Below, piece by piece: positions 1-5,668 of a DNA stretch of 5,668 nt. The notes below the pieces were generated by a model. It saw only the letters and a list, made by a program, of their open reading frames with translations. It made no database searches and was not told where the DNA came from. Each line of letters begins with the position of its first letter. Within the stretch, counting starts at the first letter, position 1. The stretch comes from a bacterium (lineage in GTDB: Bacteria > Gemmatimonadota > Gemmatimonadetes > Gemmatimonadales > Gemmatimonadaceae), in contig JAJZRK010000208.1 of NCBI GenBank assembly GCA_021802745.1, positions 1 to 5,668 on the forward strand, given 5' to 3'. A program made the translations under genes and the position numbers.

Positions 1-529
1 CGGAGACGGCTTCGTCGAGAACAAGGAACTCGGGCTCCACGGCGAGCGCCCGCGCGATGGCGATGCGCTGGCGTTCGCCGCCCGAGAACTCGTGCGGATG
101 GCGCTCGGCGTCCGCCGCCGAGAGCCCCACTTCCTCGAGCAGGTGGGCGACGCGGAGATCGGCGGCCTCGCGCGCGAGGAGCGCGTGGATGTCTATGCCC
201 TCGCGCACGATCTCGCTCACGCGCATGCGGGGATCGAGCGAGGCCTTGGGATCCTGGAAGACCACCTGCGCGCGCCGCCGGAACGTGCGCAGGCCGTCGC
301 CCGAAAGCGCGCGCACGTCGAGGCCATCGAAGCGCACGCTGCCGGCGGCCACGGGGACGAGGCGGAGGAGGGCCCGGCCGAGGCTCGTCTTGCCGCTGCC
401 CGATTCACCGACGAGGGCGAGCGTCTCGCCGCGCATCACGTCGAGCGAGACGCCGTCCACGGCGCGCACGCGAGCGCCGCGCGACGGGTAGGCGACCACG
501 AGGTCGCGAATCTCGAACAGGGCGCTCAC
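1..529 (-). CDS. ABC transporter ATP-binding protein, DppF/OppF type (partial, C-terminus beyond window)
   Basis: The first 176 codons of the second ATPase of the importer are present; the gene runs off the left edge. The N-terminus reads MSALFEIRDLVVAYPS. Walker A is GESGSGKT (41-48), the Q-loop is VVFQDPKASLDPRMRV (89-104, Q92; the SLDPRM form is typical of the DppF branch), the signature is FSGGERQRI (148-156), and Walker B is LVLDEAVS (169-176), where the window ends. Alanine follows the catalytic E173 where proline is commonest; this variant is known in the family and should not matter. The D-loop, H-loop and C-terminal oligopeptide domain would lie outside. The GTG start at 529 overlaps the stop of the DppD-type gene (GTGA), with no clear Shine-Dalgarno, so translation is probably coupled. 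All G+C-rich codon use matches its neighbours. The gene is not broken within the window; truncation is only the window edge. Confidence 0.93.
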   Translation of the reverse strand, partial: MSALFEIRDLVVAYPSRGARVRAVDGVSLDVMRGETLALVGESGSGKTSLGRALLRLVPVAAGSVRFDGLDVRALSGDGLRTFRRRAQVVFQDPKASLDPRMRVSEIVREGIDIHALLAREAADLRVAHLLEEVGLSAADAERHPHEFSGGERQRIAIARALAVEPEFLVLDEAVS

Positions 530-1326
530 GAGCCGGGTCTCAATGGCCGGACCGCGTCCACCAGCGCCCGCGCCTGCGGATGCTCGGGCGCCAGGAGCAG
601 TTGGCGCGTGGAGGCGTCCTCGACGATGCGGCCGTCGTGCAGCACGAGCGTCCGCTCGCAGGTGGTGGCGATCACCGCGAGGTCGTGGCTCACGAGCAGC
701 AAGGCCATGCCACGCTCCCGCTGCTGCGTGCGCAGGAGCTGGAGCACCTGCGCCTGCACGGTGACGTCGAGCGCCGACGTCGGCTCATCGGCGATGACCA
801 GCGCGGGATCGAGCAGGAGCGCCATGGCGAGCAGGACTCGCTGCCGTTCGCCCCCGGAAAGTTCATTCGGGAAGCGGAGCGCGAGTTGCTCACACGTCTC
901 GAGGCCGACGCGGGCGAGCATTTCGACGGCCGCGCGCTGGGCGCGGGCGCTGTTCCGCTCGCCGTGCGCGACGGCGACCTCGGCCACTTGCGCGCCCACG
1001 CGCTGGCGCGGATTGAGCGCGGTGAACGGCTCCTGGAAGACCATCGCCAGGCGGCGGCCGCGCAGGGTGCGACGCGCACCGCGCGAGGCGGTCAACAGTT
1101 CGTGCCCCTCGAAGATGATGCGGCCGCGCGCCTCGAGCCCGTCGGGCAGGAGGGCGAGGAGCGCGAGGGCGAGCGACGTCTTGCCGCTGCCGCTGGCGCC
1201 GAGCACACCCACGGTCTCTCCCGGGCGCACCATAAAGGAGACGTCGCGGAGAATCGGCGTGGATGTCGCACCGGCCGCGCCGGCCGCGGCGACGTGCAGT
1301 CCCTCGACCCTCAGCAATTCGGTCAC
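526..1326 (-). CDS. ABC transporter ATP-binding protein, DppD/OppD type, short C-terminus
   Basis: A 266-residue cytoplasmic ATPase that powers the importer together with the DppF-type subunit. All nucleotide-binding elements are intact: Walker A GASGSGKT (43-50), Q-loop VFQEPFTALNP (96-106, Q98), signature LSGGERQR (156-163), Walker B LVIADE (176-181, catalytic E181), D-loop SALD (184-187) and H-loop H214. The C-terminus stops soon after APEHPQARALVDAVRP (246-261), the beginning of the oligopeptide-transporter C-terminal region. Typical DppD/OppD proteins are about 320-340 residues and continue with a cysteine-containing extension (an iron-sulfur site in some members); that part is absent here. 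The start is GTG 1326, overlapping the DppC stop in GTGA and preceded by GAGGAG at 8 bases; the open frame extends 174 codons further upstream but only as a shadow of the permease gene. Its own TGA overlaps the next GTG by four bases. Confidence 0.95.
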   Translation of the reverse strand: MTELLRVEGLHVAAAGAAGATSTPILRDVSFMVRPGETVGVLGASGSGKTSLALALLALLPDGLEARGRIIFEGHELLTASRGARRTLRGRRLAMVFQEPFTALNPRQRVGAQVAEVAVAHGERNSARAQRAAVEMLARVGLETCEQLALRFPNELSGGERQRVLLAMALLLDPALVIADEPTSALDVTVQAQVLQLLRTQQRERGMALLLVSHDLAVIATTCERTLVLHDGRIVEDASTRQLLLAPEHPQARALVDAVRPLRPGS

Positions 1327-2168
1327 CGCGCACGCTCCTCGCCGGCGATGGCGACGCGCAGTCGGTCGGCGAGCACGAGCGCCGACCCGACCGTCAGCGT
1401 GACGGCGCCGACCGGAAAGAGCACCAGCCACCAGGCCGTCGTCAGGTAATCCGTGCCATCGAGGAGGATGTTGCCCCAGCTCGGGAGCGGCGGCTGGATG
1501 CCGAGGCCGACGAAACTGAGCGCCGCCTCGAGCGGAATGACCGCCGCGAGGGCGAGCGCGGCAGCCACGGCCACCTGGGGGGCGACGGCGGGGAGCAGGT
1601 GCCGCCACGCGATGCGCCACGACGACGCGCCGAGCGCGCGCGCCGCGAGCACGTACTCGCGCTGGAGGTGATCGCGGAACTCGGCGCGCACGATGCGCGC
1701 CGTCGTGAGCCAGCCGCTGCCGCCGATGAGGGCGACGAGCCACCACGGCGACAACGTGCCGAACGTCGCGACGAGGGCAATGACGACGAGCAGGCGGGGC
1801 ATCGCGATGAGCACATCCACGACGCTCGAGACGACGGTGTCCACCCACCCGCCGTGAATCGCCGCGACGGCGCCGAGCACGGTGCCGAGCGTCACCGACA
1901 GCAGCATCGCGCCGGCGGCGACGCCGAGGGAGACGCTCGCCCCGTGCAGGATGCGGCTGAGCACGTCCCGCGAGAACGGATCGGTGCCGAAGGGATGCGC
2001 GAGCGATGGCGCGACGAGGCGGAGCGCGACGGGATCGGGCTGCGCGGTGGGATCGTATGGCGCGAGCAGCGGCGCGAACACGGCGACCAGCGTCGCGGCG
2101 GCGAGCACGCCCCCCGCCACGCGGGCCGCGCGGTCGCCGTACAGTCGCTGCCAGGTGGAGGCGGCCAT
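1323..2168 (-). CDS. ABC transporter permease, DppC/OppC type
   Basis: A 281-residue second membrane subunit of the importer. An N-terminal OppC_N-like region has the first helix at about 18-36 (ending in APLLAPYDP), then HPFGTDPFSRDVLSR (58-72) and HGASVSLGV, the standard start of the transport domain. The EAA loop is at about 171-193 (EYVLAARALGASSWRIAWRH, then LLP), and the characteristic GIQPPLPSWG lies at 223-232, ahead of the last helix (about 245-268). Length is normal for DppC (about 270-300). The ATG start at 2168 overlaps the DppB stop by one base; the open frame continues 138 codons upstream inside the dppB-type gene in another frame, which I reject. This is the only gene here with an ATG start. 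The last codons (EERAR) also carry the GAGGAG that can serve the next gene, and the TGA overlaps that gene's GTG by four bases. Confidence 0.95.
   Translation of the reverse strand: MAASTWQRLYGDRAARVAGGVLAAATLVAVFAPLLAPYDPTAQPDPVALRLVAPSLAHPFGTDPFSRDVLSRILHGASVSLGVAAGAMLLSVTLGTVLGAVAAIHGGWVDTVVSSVVDVLIAMPRLLVVIALVATFGTLSPWWLVALIGGSGWLTTARIVRAEFRDHLQREYVLAARALGASSWRIAWRHLLPAVAPQVAVAAALALAAVIPLEAALSFVGLGIQPPLPSWGNILLDGTDYLTTAWWLVLFPVGAVTLTVGSALVLADRLRVAIAGEERAR
1335..1340 (-). promoter_or_regulatory. Ribosome binding site of the DppD-type ATPase gene
   Basis: The minus strand reads GAGGAG here, 8 bases before GTG 1326. It lies inside the Glu-Glu codons at the end of the upstream permease gene. 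It is the only convincing Shine-Dalgarno sequence among the six gene starts in the window and helps choose GTG 1326 over the long upstream open frame. Confidence 0.6.
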
Positions 2169-3142
2169 CAGCGCCCCGGCACGCGGCGCGGCGCGACGAT
2201 GTCCGCGATCAGGTCGGTGAGCGTGCGCGCGACGACGGCGACCAGCGTGCCGAGCAGCACCGCGGCGAGCACCAGCGGATAGTCGCGCGCGAGGAGCGCA
2301 TCGAAGAGCGTGAGTCCCATGCCGGGCCAGCCGAAGATCCGCTCGATGAGCACCGCGCCGCCGACGAGTGACGGGAGGGCGAGGCCGAGCAGCGCGATGA
2401 CCGGGCCGATGGCATTGGGGAGGGCGTGTCGCCAGAGCACGTCCCATTCGCCCAGTCCCTTGGCGCGGGCGGTGCGAATGTAGTCCTCGCGCAGGACGGC
2501 GAGGAGTGCCGCCCGCTGGTGGCGCGCCACGCGCGACGCCACGGCGAGGGCGAGGACGCCGGCGGGTAGCGCGAGGTGCCACAACAGGTCAAGGGCGCGC
2601 TCCCACAGCGGCCAGGGAGCCGCGTCGCCGAAGCTGCTGATCCCCGCCACGGGAAAGAGCCGCCAGCGCGCGCCGAGCCACGTCATGGCGAGCAGGGCGA
2701 GCAGGAATTCGGGCAGGGCCACCCCCGCCAGCGTCAGCGCGCCGAGGAGGCGGTCGGGCCAGCGCCGGTGGTGGCGGACCTGAAGCAGCGCGATCCACAC
2801 CCCGCCGGCGAATCCGATCACGAGCGCGGTGCCGACGAGCAGCAGGGTGCGCGGCACGGCGTCGGCCACCACGGCGGCGACGGTGCGATGACGGGAGGCT
2901 GCGTATCCGAGTTCGCCATGCGCGAGCGCACCGGCCCAGCGCACGAATCGTTCACCGGGCGGCAGGTCGAAGCCGTAGCGCGCGCGCCACTCGGCGCGCA
3001 CGGTGGGCGGAACGTCCGCGCCGTCGAGCGCCGTGGCGAACGGATCGCCCGGGGCGAACTGCAGCAGCAGGAAGACCGACGACGCGACCACCGCGCAGAC
3101 GGCGGCGGCGTGGGCGAGCCGTGTGAGGATGCGGCGCGCCAC
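2168..3142 (-). CDS. ABC transporter permease, DppB/OppB type
   Basis: A 324-residue inner-membrane subunit of the peptide/nickel-class importer (BPD_transp_1 superfamily). Membrane helix 1 spans about residues 10-29 and is followed by the family motif FAPGDPF (29-35), then a periplasmic region with HGELGYAASR (75-84) and AVPRTLLL (95-102). Further hydrophobic segments lie at about 100-121, 134-156, 187-203, 245-265 and 285-310. The cytoplasmic EAA loop, which docks onto the ATPases, is at about 219-243: EDYIRTARAKGLGEWDVL continuing to WRHALPN. It is followed by FGWPGMG. Length is normal for DppB (about 310-340). The GTG start is 3 bases after the binding-protein stop, and its TGA shares one base with the ATG of the next permease (TGATG), indicating translational coupling. 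It is expected to pair with the DppC-type protein. Family assignment is certain; the transported solute is unknown. Confidence 0.95.
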   Translation of the reverse strand: MARRILTRLAHAAAVCAVVASSVFLLLQFAPGDPFATALDGADVPPTVRAEWRARYGFDLPPGERFVRWAGALAHGELGYAASRHRTVAAVVADAVPRTLLLVGTALVIGFAGGVWIALLQVRHHRRWPDRLLGALTLAGVALPEFLLALLAMTWLGARWRLFPVAGISSFGDAAPWPLWERALDLLWHLALPAGVLALAVASRVARHQRAALLAVLREDYIRTARAKGLGEWDVLWRHALPNAIGPVIALLGLALPSLVGGAVLIERIFGWPGMGLTLFDALLARDYPLVLAAVLLGTLVAVVARTLTDLIADIVAPRRVPGR

Positions 3143-3145
3143 GCC

Positions 3146-4813
3146 TCAGGGCGTGGTGGCCGCGCGGCGATCGCGCGGCAGCCGCTGCGCCGGGTCTATC
3201 GTCCAGGTGGCGACGCCGGACCACCACGCGTCGGGGCGCAGCACGCCGGTGGTGAGGCGCCGGTGGAGGCCGGCGTAGAGCCGCGGCTCGTAGAGCCAGA
3301 TGGCCGGCGCATCGTCAATGGCGGCTTGATACGCCGCACGAAAGTGCGCGCGCACCGCGTCCGTGTTGGTGGCCGCGAGCGCACTGTCCACCTGGGTATC
3401 GAAGCGGGCGTTGCTCCATCGTCCCCAGTTCTGGCCGCCGCGAGCCGGACCCGGCGTACCCCACATGTCCCGCACGCCGCGCGGACTTGGGTTCGTGCGG
3501 ACGCCACCGACAAGCGCGTCGAACGCGCCGCGGTGCGCCCGGTCGAGGAAGGCGTTGAAGTCGGCCTGTTCGATGGTGACGGCCACCCCGAGCGTCTTGA
3601 GCTGCGCCTGCATGAGCACGGCGGCCGCCTGGCGCGTGCGGCTCGACGCCGGCACGAGGAGCGAGAAGCGAAGCGCGCGGCCGCCCCGATCGCGCACGCC
3701 GTCGCCGTCGCGGTCGCGCCAGCCGAGCGAGTCAAGCATGCGCACGGCGGCGGCCGGATCGAACGGAATGCCCTGCAGCGTGGTGTCGGCCGTCCACTGC
3801 GTGCGCGAGAAGGGGCCGATGGCGGGGAGGGCGAGGGTGTCGAAGACGCTGCGCACGATCGCGGCGCGATTGACCGCCATCGTGAGCGCGCGGCGCGTGG
3901 CGGCATCGCCGAAGACCGCGTGCGGCCGGTCGGCCGCGGCGGGATCGCGCACGTTGAACTGCACGAAGGCATAGTCGAAGCCGCCGTAGGCCTGCGCGCG
4001 CACCGATCCATCGGCCGGCAGCTGCGCGAAATCGGGCGGCGCCAGCTGTTCGAGGAAGTCCGCCTCACCGGCGAAGAGGCGCGCGGCGACCGTGGCGCCC
4101 TGCGCCGCGACGACGAAGACCACGCCGTCGAGGCGCGGCCGGCCGGCGTAGTACGCGCCATTGGCGGTCAGCTCGAGCCGCTCGCGCGGCGTCCACGATA
4201 CGAAGCGGAACGGGCCGCTCCCGACCGGCGCCCGGACCTCCGGCGCCTCGTGCAGGGCAGTGTCGGCAATCGCCGCGAGAAGGTGCGCCGGCAGCGGAAT
4301 CAGCGTGTAGACGAAGGCGTAGAACTGCTCGGGCGTGCGTTCGCGGAAATGCACCCGCGCGGTGAGCGGATCGGGCGTGGCGATCGAGTCTATGCTTGCC
4401 AGCGCCACCCGCTGCACCGCGCCGACGGCGCTGTCGGTCCAGACGCGAAACGCGTACTGCACATCGGCCGCGGTGACCGGACGCCCGTCGTGCCAGCGCG
4501 CGCGGGGATCCAGATGGAACGTGATGGTGAGCGAGTCGGCCGACCACTCCCACGATTTCGCGAGCTTGGGCACGAAGCCGGTGTCGCCGATCGTGTTCAG
4601 CCCGGGGCCGATGTCGGCCAGCTTGTCGTAGATGAGTTCCGTGACGGCGCGCACCTGGCTGCCGACGGCAAGGGGCGGAAAGAGGGTCTCCGCGTCCGCA
4701 CCAGCCGAGACGACGAGCACGCCGCCCGTCGGTCCCACGTCGCGGCTGCGGCAGGCGACGGAGGCGGCGGCAAGGAAGGCCAGTACGAGAGCGCGCACGA
4801 CAGGTTGGGTCAC
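3146..4813 (-). CDS. ABC transporter substrate-binding protein, family 5 (peptide/nickel type)
   Basis: A 555-residue SBP_bac_5 protein, the extracytoplasmic receptor of the importer encoded downstream. The N-terminus (residues 1-21) is a signal peptide: a short arm with one Arg (R7), a hydrophobic core LVLAFLAAASVA, then Cys21, suggesting a lipoprotein, although Ser at -3 is unusual for a lipobox. Typical family features follow: ITFHLDPRARWHDGRPVTAADVQYAF-like segment at about 97-122, and GW365 followed by a D-R-D-G-D-G-V-R-D loop (367-375) seen in many family 5 proteins. The length fits the family (about 500-600). The open frame runs far upstream with no stop, but that extension lies antiparallel in codon sense to nothing: it is the lipoate gene in another frame. 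I place the start at GTG 4813, just before the signal peptide; GTG 4798 (residue 6) is an alternative. Neither has a Shine-Dalgarno; the bases before GTG 4813 are pyrimidine-rich (TTTCCTCCG). The TGA stop is 3 bases before the permease gene. The substrate is not identifiable from sequence. Confidence 0.93.
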   Translation of the reverse strand: MTQPVVRALVLAFLAAASVACRSRDVGPTGGVLVVSAGADAETLFPPLAVGSQVRAVTELIYDKLADIGPGLNTIGDTGFVPKLAKSWEWSADSLTITFHLDPRARWHDGRPVTAADVQYAFRVWTDSAVGAVQRVALASIDSIATPDPLTARVHFRERTPEQFYAFVYTLIPLPAHLLAAIADTALHEAPEVRAPVGSGPFRFVSWTPRERLELTANGAYYAGRPRLDGVVFVVAAQGATVAARLFAGEADFLEQLAPPDFAQLPADGSVRAQAYGGFDYAFVQFNVRDPAAADRPHAVFGDAATRRALTMAVNRAAIVRSVFDTLALPAIGPFSRTQWTADTTLQGIPFDPAAAVRMLDSLGWRDRDGDGVRDRGGRALRFSLLVPASSRTRQAAAVLMQAQLKTLGVAVTIEQADFNAFLDRAHRGAFDALVGGVRTNPSPRGVRDMWGTPGPARGGQNWGRWSNARFDTQVDSALAATNTDAVRAHFRAAYQAAIDDAPAIWLYEPRLYAGLHRRLTTGVLRPDAWWSGVATWTIDPAQRLPRDRRAATTP

Positions 4814-4838
4814 CGGAGGAAACGTTACGGGGGAATGG

Positions 4839-5624
4839 TCAGCGGCGCCACGTCCACTGGGGGTCGCGGAACTGCACCAGGGCGTCGTCGAACGCATCAG
4901 CCGTGCTGAGCGACGCGTCCGGCGAGAGGACGAGCGTCCCCATCGAAGCGCCACCAGCGGCGTCGGCGACCGCCTGCTGCAGCGCATCCCGAACGGCCGC
5001 GTACGCGGCGCCTTCGCCGAGGACCTCGCGCAGCGCGGCCGCCGGCGCCGCCGGCACATAAGGGCCCACGGCGAATCCCGCGATGCGCCCCTGATCATCG
5101 TCCAGCAGGATGGAGCCGTGTTGGAGCAACACGCCGTCCTGCCGCACCTGGGCGCTCCCGACGAGCTTGCGGCCGTTGAGCGACAACTCGCCGGCGCTCG
5201 GCACGGCGAAGCAGGCGGCGCCTTCGGGGCGCAGGGCGCGTGGCGCGGCCGCCTCAACGGCGGGCACCCCGAGTCGTTGCAGTGCGCGCAGGAGCAGGCG
5301 GTTGAAGCGGCGGACGCTCTCCGTGAGCGGCACGCCGTCTTCGACGGGTGCGGTGATGGAATAGGTGACTTCGTGGTGGTGCAGGAGCGCGCGGCCGCCG
5401 GTCGGACGGCGCACGAGGTCAACACCCGCGGCGGCGATGGCGCTTGCGTCGTAGTGCGCGCGCGCCGCCTCATGACGGCCGAAGGAGAGCGTCGGGCGAT
5501 GCCAGGCGTAGGTACGGAACACCGACTCGCCCGTGCGCCGCGCGCGGGCCATCAGCGCGACATCGCAGGCCATGTTCCAGGCGCCGTCGCGCGCGCCGGT
5601 GTCGAGCAGTCGCCAGCGCGTCAC
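4839..5624 (-). CDS. Lipoate-protein ligase A family protein, LipM-like octanoyltransferase
   Basis: A 261-residue cytoplasmic enzyme of the BPL/LplA/LipB fold, expected to transfer octanoyl or lipoyl groups to the lysine of lipoyl domains (GcvH, E2 subunits). Family marks visible in order: WRLLDTG (4-10), NMACD (17-21), RRPTGGRALLHHHEVTYS (72-89, the acyl-adenylate or acyl-binding loop), ACFAVPS (137-143), NGRKLVGSAQ (150-159, with the conserved lysine K153) and LLQHGSILLD (166-175). Cys138 in the CF..PS motif sits where the nucleophile of Bacillus LipM lies, and there is no separate C-terminal ligase domain, so transferase is favoured over ATP-dependent ligase. One oddity: the usual glutamate of the NMALDEAL motif is valine (V22). 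The GTG start is supported by the N-terminal WRLLDTG match and by the stop of the upstream gene one base away; no clear Shine-Dalgarno is seen. It is followed after 25 bases by the transporter operon. The fold is certain; transferase versus ligase is inference. Confidence 0.93.
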   Translation of the reverse strand: MTRWRLLDTGARDGAWNMACDVALMARARRTGESVFRTYAWHRPTLSFGRHEAARAHYDASAIAAAGVDLVRRPTGGRALLHHHEVTYSITAPVEDGVPLTESVRRFNRLLLRALQRLGVPAVEAAAPRALRPEGAACFAVPSAGELSLNGRKLVGSAQVRQDGVLLQHGSILLDDDQGRIAGFAVGPYVPAAPAAALREVLGEGAAYAAVRDALQQAVADAAGGASMGTLVLSPDASLSTADAFDDALVQFRDPQWTWRR

Positions 5625-5625
5625 G

Positions 5626-5668
5626 TCAGCGGTTCACCGCGTAGTACACGACGTAGAGCCACGACAGC
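5626..5668 (-). CDS. 3' end of an unidentified membrane-type protein (partial)
   Basis: Only the last 13 codons and the TGA stop (5628-5626) lie inside the window; the rest is beyond the right edge. The tail reads LSWLYVVYYAVNR, a strongly hydrophobic, aromatic stretch ending in a basic residue, as expected for the last membrane helix of an integral membrane protein. The frame choice rests on codon use: all 13 codons end in G or C, while the only other open frame here (ending at 5621) has mostly A or T at third positions. The stop is one base from the GTG of the next gene, so it is probably the preceding member of the same transcript. The family cannot be named from so short a tail. Confidence 0.55.
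   Translation of the reverse strand, partial: LSWLYVVYYAVNR

Noticed and set aside
1..20. LDEAVS instead of LDEPVS in the DppF-type Walker B region.
   Set aside because: This substitution occurs in many functional members of the family and leaves the catalytic glutamate intact.
92..2282. Overlapping plus-strand open frames (92-1402, 580-1449, 1263-2282).
   Set aside because: They are antisense to the ATPase and DppC-type genes, have low-complexity, charged or Arg-rich products and no family signature.
1327..2582. In-frame upstream extensions of the DppD-type gene (to 1848) and the DppC-type gene (to 2582).
   Set aside because: Both extensions overlap conserved coding sequence of the preceding gene and have shadow composition; the coupled starts at 1326 (GTGA) and 2168 (TGATG) fit the family N-termini.
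4804..4838. Short palindromes in the only spacer (AACGTT at 4821-4826 and GGTCACC at 4808-4814), considered as an operator or terminator.
   Set aside because: They are 6-7 bases long, form no useful stem, have no T-run and do not exceed what chance gives.
4815..4906. GGAGGA on the plus strand at 4815-4820 followed by an ATG at 4835, resembling a ribosome binding site and small gene.
   Set aside because: The spacing is about 14 bases, the frame ends after some 24 codons inside the antisense of the lipoate gene, and the product resembles nothing known.
2576..4909. A 777-codon open frame on the plus strand opposite the permease and binding-protein genes.
   Set aside because: Its product is rich in Arg, Gly, Ala, Glu and His with no recognisable domain, and the opposite strand carries two clear conserved genes. 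Long antisense frames are expected when third codon positions are nearly all G or C.
4814..5473. A 220-codon in-frame N-terminal extension of the binding protein.
   Set aside because: It runs through the lipoate-family gene in another frame, has a Ser/Arg/Pro-rich shadow composition, and would bury the signal peptide in the middle of the protein.
1..5668. Search for CRISPR arrays, tRNA or rRNA genes, insertion sequences, attachment sites and tandem repeats.
   Set aside because: Coding sequence fills almost the whole window; the recurring GCG/CGA-rich words are codon-bias effects and not ordered repeats.

Overview
The window is one very GC-rich stretch (about 70% G+C by eye, not counted). It carries a tightly packed, single-strand gene train read entirely on the minus strand, from right to left. 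G and C are strongly preferred at third codon positions in the real frames. This produces long open frames on the plus strand and long false N-terminal extensions on the minus strand; I treat these as artefacts. The taxon cannot be fixed from this sequence. A high-GC bacterium is certain. A Gemmatimonadota-like lineage is a guess from the protein style and the mix of a LipM-like enzyme with a peptide-type ABC operon.

Layout in transcription order: (1) the last 13 codons of a hydrophobic protein, entering from the right edge (5668-5626); (2) a LipM/LplA-family lipoate-octanoate transferase (5624-4839); (3) a family 5 extracellular solute-binding protein, probably a lipoprotein (4813-3146); (4) a DppB/OppB-type permease (3142-2168); (5) a DppC/OppC-type permease (2168-1323); (6) a DppD/OppD-type ATPase with a short C-terminus (1326-526); (7) a DppF/OppF-type ATPase cut by the left edge just after its Walker B motif (529 to beyond 1).

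Genes 3 to 7 make a complete peptide/nickel-class (PepT family) ABC importer in the usual order: binding protein, two membrane subunits, two ATPases. The binding protein captures a substrate outside the membrane, the two permeases form the channel, and the two ATPases drive transport from the cytoplasm. The substrate could be a di- or oligopeptide, nickel chelate, opine or similar small solute; the sequence does not decide which.

Junctions are 1 base, 25 bases, 3 bases, a 1-base overlap, a 4-base overlap and a 4-base overlap. This suggests one transcript with translational coupling. The 25-base spacer before the binding protein is the only noncoding DNA of any size. I see no promoter, terminator, RNA gene, CRISPR, mobile element or long repeat. 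No previously undescribed system is evident. The points most worth a second look are the fusion of a lipoate-type gene to the transporter operon, the shortened DppD-like subunit, and the poorly defined start and lipobox of the binding protein.
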